Below, in pieces: positions 24,483 to 32,154 of a stretch of DNA of 33,853 nt. This DNA is from Firmicutes bacterium UBA5449 (lineage in GTDB: Bacteria > Bacillota > SHA-98 > UBA4971), in contig DIQZ01000039.1 in assembly GCA_002424305.1 (NCBI GenBank), positions 56,454 to 90,306 on the forward strand. The letters are read 5' to 3'. Position 1 is the stretch's first letter, and each line of letters begins with the position of its first letter. The notes beneath the pieces were generated by a model. The model made no database searches. It had not been told where the DNA came from and saw nothing but the letters and a program-made list of their open reading frames with translations. Position numbers and translations under genes: made by a program.

Positions 24483-24500
24483 GCCTCCGAAAGGAGGTAT
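24481..24500 (+). promoter_or_regulatory. Shine-Dalgarno hidden in a GAAA-capped hairpin
   Basis: ATGCCTCC (24481-24488) pairs with GGAGGTAT (24493-24500) across a GAAA tetraloop (24489-24492), with one G-U pair. The right arm is the ribosome binding site of the gene starting at 24507, so translation could be controlled by this fold if transcription starts upstream. Confidence 0.5.
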
Positions 24501-24506
24501 CCCCGT

Positions 24507-25055
24507 ATGTCAACTAACGAATTCTGCGAGGCAGTGAGGGCTGCAATTGCAGATGAACTTGAAGCTGCTCGCATGTATATGAATCTTGCGCGGATTGCAC
24601 CACATAAAGCTATTTGCGCCAGAATCATGTGTTTCGCCGCTGAAGAGCGAAGACATGCCAGACAATTGTGTATGCTGTGTCCGGAGATGGAATCTGAAGA
24701 CGGAATGGACCCTGAAGGCTGGGACTGGCCAAGCCAAGCTATGGAACATGATGAGCTGTTGGAGACCACATGGATGCCACAGCCTCCTATGCCACCTACG
24801 TCTCCGATTGGCTCACCTCCGACTTGCCCGCAGCCACCTCAATTTCCGCCTAGTAACTTTGCTGCAGGGGTTGCTATGGCAATCGAAGGCGAAGTTCATG
24901 CTATAGGCGAATATGCGCAGCTGGCTATGATGGCGCCGAACCCAAGAGCTCGTGAGCTGATTCTATGCATTCAAAAGGATGAGATGTATCATAAAATATC
25001 CTTTGAGTTTATTCAGTCTGTAGTCATGTGGGATGAGCACGGCGAAGACAACTAA
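24507..25055 (+). CDS. Ferritin-like di-iron protein with a proline-rich central linker
   Basis: 182 aa. Two helical pairs are separated by an insert. The first (residues about 3-54) has DELEAARMYMNLARIAP and AAEERRHARQL, an E(x)6Y helix and an ExxRH helix typical of ferritin or rubrerythrin metal sites. The second (about 130-176) has AIEGEVHAIGEYAQLAMMAP and IQKDEMYHKISFEFI. Together they could make one four-helix di-iron bundle. The central linker is rich in proline and contains WMPQPPMPPTSP and CPQPPQFPP. Several Cys residues lie in the first half. No rubredoxin domain is present. It stands alone between atoA and a terminator; a role in oxidative defence or in the spore is only inferred. 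The ATG follows GGAGG within a hairpin. Confidence 0.7.
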   Translation: MSTNEFCEAVRAAIADELEAARMYMNLARIAPHKAICARIMCFAAEERRHARQLCMLCPEMESEDGMDPEGWDWPSQAMEHDELLETTWMPQPPMPPTSPIGSPPTCPQPPQFPPSNFAAGVAMAIEGEVHAIGEYAQLAMMAPNPRARELILCIQKDEMYHKISFEFIQSVVMWDEHGEDN

Positions 25056-25102
25056 AGAAAACTAATGTGTCAAACATGATAATGCACCACACCAAATGCA
25101 AA

Positions 25103-25140
25103 AGAAGGCGCTCTTCATGAGAGCGCCTTCTTCATTTTTT
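25103..25140 (+). terminator. Strong rho-independent terminator
   Basis: AGAAGGCGCTCT (25103-25114) pairs perfectly with AGAGCGCCTTCT (25120-25131) over a TCATG loop, followed by TTCATTTTTT. It ends the ferritin-like gene; being nearly symmetric, it could also serve the opposite-strand tRNA transcript, whose 3' end is 50 bp away, as the left side shows AAAAG only weakly. Confidence 0.9.
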
Positions 25141-25189
25141 CGATGTACTCCAACCTCAAAACGCCCCTATACCTGGCAGTACATAAAAA

Positions 25190-25265
<76 letters not shown>

Positions 25266-25335
25266 GCATAAGGTATATTAACCGTTCCAAACAAGCAACA
25301 CAGCCCAATCTTGTGGCTAATTTGCCTGCATCGTC

Positions 25336-25364
25336 ATTCTAGCAAAGGGCATTACGTTTGTCAA
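25336..25364 (-). promoter_or_regulatory. Sigma-A promoter of tRNA-Trp
   Basis: On the minus strand, TTGACA (25364-25359) and TAGAAT (25341-25336) are 17 bp apart, a near-consensus promoter. The transcript would start near 25329 and carry a leader of about 64 nt before the tRNA. Confidence 0.8.
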
Positions 25365-25539
25365 CGACCTTATCGCCTACGGTCACGCGTGGAGCGCGTA
25401 TAAATTTGGTGATTAACATAGCCTGCCCAAACATGGCAATAAAGGAAATCCGGGTGCTTCAGAGAAGTTGTTTGTGTTAAACTAATACAGTGTGAGTAGT
25501 CATTTTGTCACTTAAATGTGAATGGAGGGTTTAAATAAT

Positions 25540-26148
25540 ATGACCACCACAAGAAAAATTCCGGCAGGTATCTCTGCAAGACACGTCCATGTGACAGAAG
25601 AACATCTGAAACTCCTGTTCGGACCGGGCCACAAGCTTACTCCTATCAAAGATCTGACCCAACCGGGCCAATTCGCAGCAGACGAAAGAGTTACGCTGGT
25701 AGGACCGAAAGGTGTCATCCAAAGGGTAAGAATACTAGGTCCTGTAAGGAAGGCAACACAAGTAGAAATATCAAAGACTGATTGCCGCGCCTTAGGAGTT
25801 TCCGCTCCGGTTCGAGAATCCGGCTCCATAGAGGGAACACCCGGCATTGTTATTGTAGGACCTTACGGTCCTGTCAAAATAGATCAAGGAGTAATCGTAG
25901 CAAAGAGACACATTCACTTCACGCCTGAAGACGCCAAGGAATTTGGGGTTAAGGACGGCCAAATAGTGATGGTTAAGACAGAAGGTGAAAGGCCCCTGAT
26001 ATTTGATGATGTAGTTGCACGTGTGAGAGAAGACTTCGCCCTTGACATGCATCTGGATACTGACGAATCCAACGCCGCAGGATTAAATCAAGGTGATATG
26101 GTTACTATTCTAGATGATGCAGCGATATCAGCTATCAGGAAAGCCTAG
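25540..26148 (+). CDS. PduL-type phosphate acyltransferase (phosphotransacetylase)
   Basis: 202 aa. Transfers an acyl group between CoA and phosphate. Two PduL repeats carry zinc-binding histidines: ISARHVHVTEEHL near residue 17 and VAKRHIHFTPEDA near 124. GPVRKATQVEIS and a C-terminal DMHLDTDESNAAGLN complete the family pattern. No microcompartment shell or encapsulation-type long N-terminal extension is evident. ATG 25540 lies 10 nt after GGAGGG; ATG 25522 overlaps that site. Given the lysine operon nearby, making acetyl phosphate from acetyl-CoA for ATP synthesis is a sensible role (inference); acetate kinase is not in the window. Confidence 0.9.
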   Translation: MTTTRKIPAGISARHVHVTEEHLKLLFGPGHKLTPIKDLTQPGQFAADERVTLVGPKGVIQRVRILGPVRKATQVEISKTDCRALGVSAPVRESGSIEGTPGIVIVGPYGPVKIDQGVIVAKRHIHFTPEDAKEFGVKDGQIVMVKTEGERPLIFDDVVARVREDFALDMHLDTDESNAAGLNQGDMVTILDDAAISAIRKA

Positions 26149-26187
26149 AGAATCAAGTAGGAGACCGAATAGGGGGTTACCTAACCC

Positions 26188-28212
26188 ATGATAGGAACAG
26201 CACTTGTCAAGTTCCTTGAAGGAGCACTCTCCGGAGACCACGCTCTTGCGTATGCGTCGGAGATTACCAGGTTCCATAGGGCAAAAGGCTCATCTGACTA
26301 CCACGAGGCTGTTGGGTTTATCCAGGATAAACTAATAGAATGGAATCTCGAAAAAGTAGTCGTTGAGAAATACCCGGCGGACGGGCTAACGACATATCAG
26401 ACCTGGACACCTCCTCCTGCATGGGAGCCGGTTCGAGCTGAACTTTCCTTAGTTCATCCGGAGGCCCGTCGTATTTGCAGCTTCGAGACCCAGCCTGTAT
26501 GCCTGGTCTTCGGAAGCACATCTACACCCTCGCAAGGTCTTATTCTTGATGTAGTAGACATAGGAGACGGCAGTGGTGACCAAGCATACGCCGGCAAAGA
26601 GGTCTACGGGAAGGCAGTCCTGACATCGGGAAGCAGCTATACTGCTTTTCAAAAAGCCGTAAAGAAACGTGGAGCAGTGTGTATTCTCACTGATTACATG
26701 GGCCGGCAGAATCCTCAAATCAAACGAACTCCCTGCGATCTCCCTGATGCGGTCAACTACTCAAGTTTTCCGGTAACTCATGAAGACATGACAAAGACAG
26801 CGTTTGGATTTTCCCTTTCGTCGAGACAAGCCACGGAGATTCGCGCTCTACTTAAGACAGGTCCGGTCAAAATCAAGGCTGAAGTTGAAGCAGACCTGTT
26901 TCCCGGTGAACTCCAATTGCTCACAGGAATTATCCCAGGGACTGAGAAGTGGGGAGAGGTTCTTATCATATCTCATCTGTGTCATCCGAAGCCAGGGGCA
27001 AACGATAATGCCAGTGGTTGCGGCCTCGCGATGGAACTGGCAAGAGCCATTTCAGACGCCATAGCCCAGGGAAAACTTGAGCAACCTAAGTACAACATAA
27101 GATTCATGTTTGTTCCTGAAATGTATGGCACAATCGCATACTTAGAACGACATCCCGGCTGGCGAAGGCAAGTCAAAGCAGCGGTAAACCTTGACATGAT
27201 AGGAGAGGCTCCGGAGACTATGTCTGTGGCGAATCTTGTGACTACCCCGTGGAGCCTCCCTTCAGCCTTGAATGACGTTGCAGCTTTTTACATGGATAAT
27301 GTAGCAAGACGCGGTAGAGCTTATGAGGGAACAGAATCCGGCCTTACATGGCTCTATGATGTCACCCGCTTCAGCGGCGGGTCAGACCATTACATCCTTG
27401 TAGATTCCTCGTACAAGATTCCCTGTGTGTACCTGGGACATTGGCCTGATCGGTTTTACCACACCAGCATGGATACGATTGAACGTCTGAATTCAGAGGA
27501 GCTTTCACGGTGTGGACTCGTGACAGGAGCGACAATTCTTACGTTCGCTAATCCATGTCCTGATAACATCAAGCTAATGTTTAGCTTGGCTGCGTCCGGT
27601 GCAAGTCGGAGAATTACAAGATACATGGATGAAGCCTGTCTTGCGTCAATAACAAGGAAGAATCGAAGCAAAAGGGGAGATGAAGAGGCAATACTTGATG
27701 CAAATGAGCGTGGAGAGATCCTGCTTGAGAAGGAGCTTGCAACTATAGATTCTGTGCTACGATGTGTCACTAAGGCTGGTACCGCTGAAGCGCGAAAAAC
27801 AGCCAGGCGAATCAAGAGCAGTCTCAGAACAACCTTTAAGATGTCTTGCGAGAAGATAAGACTAATCACCGGCATTGATGAGCTATCTGATGGAGTCCGA
27901 GCCTTACAAAAATCCGATCCATTTCAAAATCAGGTGTACTCCAGGCTTTTTAAGGGGCCTCTTAACCCTAACTATCTCTATGCGCGCATAGATGAGAGGC
28001 GCCGTGAGTATTATCATAAGCGGGAGAGGGAAGATCCCAGCTTTCAACTGAAGTTGGTGGAGATTGCAAACTTCATGGATGGCAAGAGAACCCTTGGAAG
28101 AATCGCATCTCTCGTCTCGGCAGAGTATCCCGGGCTTATGTGCGATGACATCAAAGGTTTCATCAAGGACCTCAAAGATGCCGAGCTTATTTGTCTCATA
28201 CAAGAGCCATGA
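26188..28212 (+). CDS. M28-like metallopeptidase with PA-like insert and C-terminal winged-helix-like region
   Basis: 674 aa, no signal peptide, so probably cytoplasmic. Zinc ligands of an M28 peptidase are recognisable: H in ISHLCHP (about 263), D in GANDNASG (about 273), E in FVPEMYGT (about 310), D in NLDMIGE (about 336) and H in FYHTSMDT (about 425). A PA-like segment (YAGKEVYGKAVLTSGSSYTAFQ) precedes them near residue 130-170. A helical part (500-590) and a final segment ANFMDGKRTLGRIASLVSAEYP...IKGFIKDLKDAELI, like a winged helix, follow; related DUF4910-type proteins also have such a C terminus. The substrate is unknown; peptide cleavage feeding amino acid fermentation is a guess. ATG 26188 follows AGGGGGTT; its stop overlaps dinB (ATGA). 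Confidence 0.75.
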   Translation: MIGTALVKFLEGALSGDHALAYASEITRFHRAKGSSDYHEAVGFIQDKLIEWNLEKVVVEKYPADGLTTYQTWTPPPAWEPVRAELSLVHPEARRICSFETQPVCLVFGSTSTPSQGLILDVVDIGDGSGDQAYAGKEVYGKAVLTSGSSYTAFQKAVKKRGAVCILTDYMGRQNPQIKRTPCDLPDAVNYSSFPVTHEDMTKTAFGFSLSSRQATEIRALLKTGPVKIKAEVEADLFPGELQLLTGIIPGTEKWGEVLIISHLCHPKPGANDNASGCGLAMELARAISDAIAQGKLEQPKYNIRFMFVPEMYGTIAYLERHPGWRRQVKAAVNLDMIGEAPETMSVANLVTTPWSLPSALNDVAAFYMDNVARRGRAYEGTESGLTWLYDVTRFSGGSDHYILVDSSYKIPCVYLGHWPDRFYHTSMDTIERLNSEELSRCGLVTGATILTFANPCPDNIKLMFSLAASGASRRITRYMDEACLASITRKNRSKRGDEEAILDANERGEILLEKELATIDSVLRCVTKAGTAEARKTARRIKSSLRTTFKMSCEKIRLITGIDELSDGVRALQKSDPFQNQVYSRLFKGPLNPNYLYARIDERRREYYHKREREDPSFQLKLVEIANFMDGKRTLGRIASLVSAEYPGLMCDDIKGFIKDLKDAELICLIQEP

Positions 28213-29465
28213 GCAAGGACAAGTTAACAGTCATCCACATAGACATGGATGCGTTTTTTGCTGCTATAGAACAACAGGCAAATCCTGAGCTTCGAGATAA
28301 ACCCGTGATCGTCTGCGGAGACCCTGACGGTAGAGGTGTGGTGGCTACCGCATCTTATGAGGCACGCGCGTTTGGGGTTCACTCAGCTATGCCCGTAAGA
28401 GAAGCGAAGCGCCGCTGTCCACAAGCCATCTTTGTAAGAGGGCGACATTCCTATTACAGCAAGATATCAAACCTCCTGCTGGAAGTGTATCGTAAGTATA
28501 CCCCTGAAGTCGAACCGTTCTCTATCGACGAAGCCTTTCTTGATGTTAAAGGATGTGAACGACTTCACGGAGGCGCATGTGAAATAGCCGGTAAGATCAA
28601 GGTCGAAGTCAGAGAAGCCCTTGGGCTTACATGTTCTGTGGGCATAGCTCCAAACAAACTGCTTGCGAAGATGGCGTCTGACATGAATAAGCCTGACGGG
28701 CTCACTATTATCCGTGCTGAAGATGTAGAAAGCACGATATGGCCTCTGCCTGTACGGAAACTCTATGGGGTAGGGAAGAAGACGTCACAAGCGTTAGAAT
28801 CGTTAGGTATCAAGACAGCGGGAGCTATAGCAAGAATGCCTGTTGAACTGCTGATAGCAAAATTTGGGGAAAGCGGTCGCCTTATACATAACCTTGCATG
28901 CGGTATTGATAACAGTCGTGTTGACTCAGGTATTTGGGATATACCGAAATCCATAGGACACGAAACTACTCTGACAGAAGACTCCTCAGATGAGGATGTC
29001 ATGTTAAGGCATATTCTATCCCTTTCCCAACAGGTAGGACGTCGGTTACGTCAGCAAGAACTCGTAGCAAGGACAGTCACGCTGAAACTTCGTTACTCTG
29101 ATTTCACCACCTTGACACGGGCTAATACTTTTTCATTCTTCACCTGTCTGGATCAGGACATATATGAGGCATCGAAGAAGCTTCTCTTTTCTAATTGGAT
29201 CCGTCCGAGAAAAATTCGCTTGGTGGGAGTCACTGTCACAAGCCTTTCATCAAAGGATGATTTCACCCGTCAACTCGCCCTTTTTGAGCAAGACGAAAAG
29301 AGACGACATGTTACAGCAGCTATGGACAGGGTTCGTGACAGGTTCGGAGAAAACGCTATTACACGGGCAAGCCTTATCAAGCCCGGTGAGAAGATAAAGA
29401 CAAAGGGGACCGCTCATGACAAGGGACGTAGAGAAGGACATGGCAAAGGAAGTGTTGGCATATGA
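28209..29465 (+). CDS. dinB: Translesion DNA polymerase IV
   Basis: 418 aa Y-family polymerase. Catalytic carboxylates are in IHIDMDAFFAAIE near the N terminus and in FSIDEAFLDV at about 105. The VATASYEARAFGVHSAMPVREAKRRCP finger region, GVGKKTSQALESLGI helix-hairpin-helix, and little-finger domain follow. QLALF near residue 359 is a beta-clamp binding motif, close to but not at the C terminus, which is basic and glycine-rich (KGRREGHGKGSVG). ATG 28209 overlaps the peptidase stop. DUF72 follows with another ATGA overlap. No LexA-box-like site was found upstream. Confidence 0.95.
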   Translation: MSKDKLTVIHIDMDAFFAAIEQQANPELRDKPVIVCGDPDGRGVVATASYEARAFGVHSAMPVREAKRRCPQAIFVRGRHSYYSKISNLLLEVYRKYTPEVEPFSIDEAFLDVKGCERLHGGACEIAGKIKVEVREALGLTCSVGIAPNKLLAKMASDMNKPDGLTIIRAEDVESTIWPLPVRKLYGVGKKTSQALESLGIKTAGAIARMPVELLIAKFGESGRLIHNLACGIDNSRVDSGIWDIPKSIGHETTLTEDSSDEDVMLRHILSLSQQVGRRLRQQELVARTVTLKLRYSDFTTLTRANTFSFFTCLDQDIYEASKKLLFSNWIRPRKIRLVGVTVTSLSSKDDFTRQLALFEQDEKRRHVTAAMDRVRDRFGENAITRASLIKPGEKIKTKGTAHDKGRREGHGKGSVGI

Positions 29466-30256
29466 TCCTGCTTGGCACGTCCGGTTTTAGCTACAAAGAC
29501 TGGGTAGGAGTGTTTTATCCGGAGAATACTAAGAATGCTGAAATGCTGGAGTTCTATGCAGAGAGGTTCCCGTGTGTAGAGCTGAATTTTACTTATTACC
29601 GGATGCCCGCCACAAGAACAATAGAAGGGCTTGTGCGAAAAGTCCCTTCTGACTTTCAGTTTTGTATCAAAGCAAACAAAGCTATGACTCATGAGATAGA
29701 TCGAGAAGCAGGCAGCAATTTCAGCAAAAAGGTATTCAGTGATTTCATGGAAGCTCTCAAGCCCATGACTACCCAAGGGTTCCTCGGATGCATCCTTGCC
29801 CAGTTTCCTTGGGGCTTTAAGAAGACCGCATCAAACATAGAATATGTACTGCGACTCAAGGAATTACTGGCCGATGTTCCGGTTGTGATAGAATTTCGAA
29901 ATTCCCAATGGATCTCGGAGGAAACCTTTGATTTGCTTCGTTCACACGATCTTGCGTTCTGTGCAGTTGACGAGCCAAGGCTGCGAGGACTGATGCCACC
30001 TATCGCGGAAACCACTTCTGACTTGGGCTATGTAAGGTTTCATGGTCGAAATGCAAAGAAATGGTGGAAACATGATAACCCACAAGAGCGTTATGACTAC
30101 CTGTACTCAGAACGCGAACTTGAAGAGTGGATCCCAAGAATACAGCAAATCGCAGACAAGACTTTAAAAACATATGTTTTCTTTAATAATTGTCACTCGG
30201 GTCAAGCTGCTCAAAATGCACAAATGCTCCGGGCCATGCTCGGCTTGGAACTATGA
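29462..30256 (+). CDS. DUF72 family protein (YecE-like)
   Basis: 264 aa TIM-barrel-type protein of unknown function. It has the family start LLGTSGFSYKDWVGVFYPEN and conserved FPCVELNFTYYRMP, FQFCIKANKAMTH, GCILAQFPWGFK, VVIEFRNSQWISEETFDLLR, GYVRFHGRNAKKWW and YVFFNNCHSGQAAQNA stretches. ATG 29462 overlaps dinB by 4 nt, so both are translationally coupled. DUF72 genes next to DNA repair genes occur elsewhere; a link to DNA damage is only suggested by this position. Confidence 0.9.
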   Translation: MILLGTSGFSYKDWVGVFYPENTKNAEMLEFYAERFPCVELNFTYYRMPATRTIEGLVRKVPSDFQFCIKANKAMTHEIDREAGSNFSKKVFSDFMEALKPMTTQGFLGCILAQFPWGFKKTASNIEYVLRLKELLADVPVVIEFRNSQWISEETFDLLRSHDLAFCAVDEPRLRGLMPPIAETTSDLGYVRFHGRNAKKWWKHDNPQERYDYLYSERELEEWIPRIQQIADKTLKTYVFFNNCHSGQAAQNAQMLRAMLGLEL

Positions 30257-30399
30257 GGGATGATTCCCATGAAGATGCATGTAGCTTGGCAGGAATCTAC
30301 ACTGCATTCGGAGAAAGTTTAGTCTTACAGGTATTACGACAAGTGCGCATCCCCTGGCCGGATCAGAACATGTCAGGGGACTATGGGGGAAGAAGAGCT

Positions 30400-31836
30400 G
30401 TGATTAAGAGAAAGAGTTCCAGTAGAATGAAAATTGCCGGGATCTGTGTAATTGCTATGGTCATAACGTTTCTGGCTGGTACATTAGGAGTATTTGCGGA
30501 AGAGGTCAAGATCGAAAGCTTCCTGAAACAGATATCACAAGCAACAGCTCGAGTAAAAGACTTCGAGTGTGTCTTGGAATCAGTGTACAACAGGAAGGGT
30601 GTCAGCGAGACTGTTGTGGCAAAAGTGGTTTTCAAACGTCCGGACAAATACAGCATAACTTATCTGGCTCCTGCGGCTTATGAAGGCATGAGAGTCGTGT
30701 TGTCAAAGGGAACAGGCGTCATAGTCAACAAGGACGGCACATGGAAAGCGTACGATTCTCTGACAGTGCAGGGCCTGGAGGCTCTCAACTTCATGCTGAA
30801 GTTTGCCAAGGACAATATTGAGCAGACATATGATGTTACGTTTAGTGAGAAAGTCAATATGGAAGGCAGAGTCGCCTATGTATTGGTTGCCCGAAACAGA
30901 AAAGAGCCGACAAAAGAGCCTGAGACCTTTTGGATTGACAATGTGAAATCCTTGATTCTTCAAGCGGAAACCAGCGATATCCTTGGTGAAAGAACGCTTC
31001 TGAAGCTCAAGAGTAAGGGTCTCGGGGATAGAGACAATTGGGATAGCTACACACTGACAGTGCTTGACCTCAAAGGTGACAAGAGAGGGGAGATCGCTGT
31101 AACCCAGGTGGAGAAGGGATTATACCTTCCTACCAACGTCAGTCTGCTTACAGACTTAGGCACTGTAGATCAGGTCATACGGGACATCAAGGTAAATACA
31201 GGCGTCAAAGACGATGCCTTCGTGGTACAAGCAGCCGAGGATATGAGAGCCAGTCTGAAAGAGGCTGACGCTGCGTACTCAAAAAGGAAGTATGACAAAG
31301 CTATGAACGCTTATGAACAGGTGGTTGAGCTTGACCCGGAAAACATAGAAGCCAGGTGTAATCTGGGACTGTGCTATTGGTTAACTGACGATATAGATAA
31401 AGCCATTGATGCCCTTGAGACAGTCTTGAAGAAGGCGCCGGCTTTTCTACCTGCTTACAACAATCTGGGGTTTATCCTTGCAGACACAGAACGTGACATT
31501 GAAAGGGGAATAGCCCTTATTGAGACAGCAGCAAATAATGACCCTGCAAATCCGGTCTATATGGATAGTTTAGGATGGGCTTACTTCAAGCAGGGCAACC
31601 TCGATGAGGCTGAGCGGACAATACGAAGGGCGTTGCTGTTTAACTCGTTGTTTCCTGACAAAAAAGCTCTGACAACCGCACATTACCATCTGGCACTGGT
31701 TTACGAAGCTATGGGAAAGCAAGCAGAGGCTGTTTCTGCAATTCAAGAAGCTCTCCAAGTGGAACCATTTGACTCGAAGCTTAGAGGCGAACTTGCGAGG
31801 CTTCGCAAAGGAGGCGCAGATAATGCCGATTTTTGA
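30400..31836 (+). CDS. LolA-like domain protein with C-terminal TPR repeats
   Basis: 478 aa. A signal peptide or anchor (MKIAGICVIAMVITFLAGTLGVFAEE) starts at residue 11. Residues about 45-260 look like a LolA/LppX-type lipoprotein-binding half-barrel (VKDFECVLESVYNRKG, FKRPDKYSITYLAP, ETFWIDNVKSLILQAETSD, VNTGVKDDAF). From about 290 come TPR units (YDKAMNAYEQVVELDPENIEA, DDIDKAIDALETVLKKAPAF, GNLDEAERTIRRALLFN, KQAEAVSAIQEALQVEP). GTG 30400 is chosen because GGGGGAAG stands 8 nt before it; the open frame extends back to 30190 within DUF72. Its stop overlaps the FmdB-like gene by 14 nt. Function unknown; envelope lipid or lipoprotein handling is possible. Confidence 0.78.
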   Translation: MIKRKSSSRMKIAGICVIAMVITFLAGTLGVFAEEVKIESFLKQISQATARVKDFECVLESVYNRKGVSETVVAKVVFKRPDKYSITYLAPAAYEGMRVVLSKGTGVIVNKDGTWKAYDSLTVQGLEALNFMLKFAKDNIEQTYDVTFSEKVNMEGRVAYVLVARNRKEPTKEPETFWIDNVKSLILQAETSDILGERTLLKLKSKGLGDRDNWDSYTLTVLDLKGDKRGEIAVTQVEKGLYLPTNVSLLTDLGTVDQVIRDIKVNTGVKDDAFVVQAAEDMRASLKEADAAYSKRKYDKAMNAYEQVVELDPENIEARCNLGLCYWLTDDIDKAIDALETVLKKAPAFLPAYNNLGFILADTERDIERGIALIETAANNDPANPVYMDSLGWAYFKQGNLDEAERTIRRALLFNSLFPDKKALTTAHYHLALVYEAMGKQAEAVSAIQEALQVEPFDSKLRGELARLRKGGADNADF

Positions 31837-32053
31837 GTATAAGTGTGGAAAGTGTGGTACTACATTCGAGAAATTACTGAGATCATCTGATAATTCAAGT
31901 GTGACTTGTCCTAAGTGCGGAGGCAATGAAGTCCAGCGCCTTATGTCAACTTTTGCCTGTAATTGTGGCGGAGGAAGCGGCTCAAACTCAGGTTTCGCAA
32001 GCTCAGGCGGATGTGGCTCCTGTAGAGGTGGTTCGTGCAGCACATGTCATTGA
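31823..32053 (+). CDS. FmdB-family zinc-ribbon protein
   Basis: 76 aa. The N-terminal zinc ribbon has CGKC and CPKC (YKCGKCGTTFE...VTCPKCGG) as in the FmdB regulatory-protein family, whose function is poorly known. The C terminus is a glycine-, serine- and cysteine-rich tail (FACNCGGGSGSNSG, CGSCRGGSCSTC) with seven cysteines, seen in many relatives. ATG 31823 lies 8 nt after GGAGG and overlaps the TPR gene's end, so coupled expression is likely. Confidence 0.88.
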   Translation: MPIFEYKCGKCGTTFEKLLRSSDNSSVTCPKCGGNEVQRLMSTFACNCGGGSGSNSGFASSGGCGSCRGGSCSTCH

Positions 32054-32091
32054 CAGCCACCTAAGTAAGACATCTATACCACCCAGGCTCG

Positions 32092-32136
32092 TTCTTATAC
32101 ATTTGTACACAAGAATAGAATGTACATAAGAATAGA
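32092..32136. repeat. Inverted and direct repeats upstream of the QueG-like gene
   Basis: TTCTTATACATT (32092-32103) is nearly complementary to AATGTACATAAGAA (32119-32132). Within it AAGAATAGA occurs twice (32111-32119 and 32128-32136). No clear sigma-A promoter fits, although TAGAAT is inside. It could be an operator or an RNA hairpin before the gene starting at 32155. Confidence 0.4.
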
Positions 32137-32154
32137 GCGGGGAAGGAAAGTTTG

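Noticed and set aside
28100..28208. LexA-type box in front of dinB
   Set aside because: No GAAC-N4-GTTC-like site was seen; the region is coding for the upstream peptidase.
30190..30399. 70-residue N-terminal extension of the LolA/TPR protein
   Set aside because: It overlaps the DUF72 gene, has no ribosome site, and would place the signal peptide deep inside the protein.
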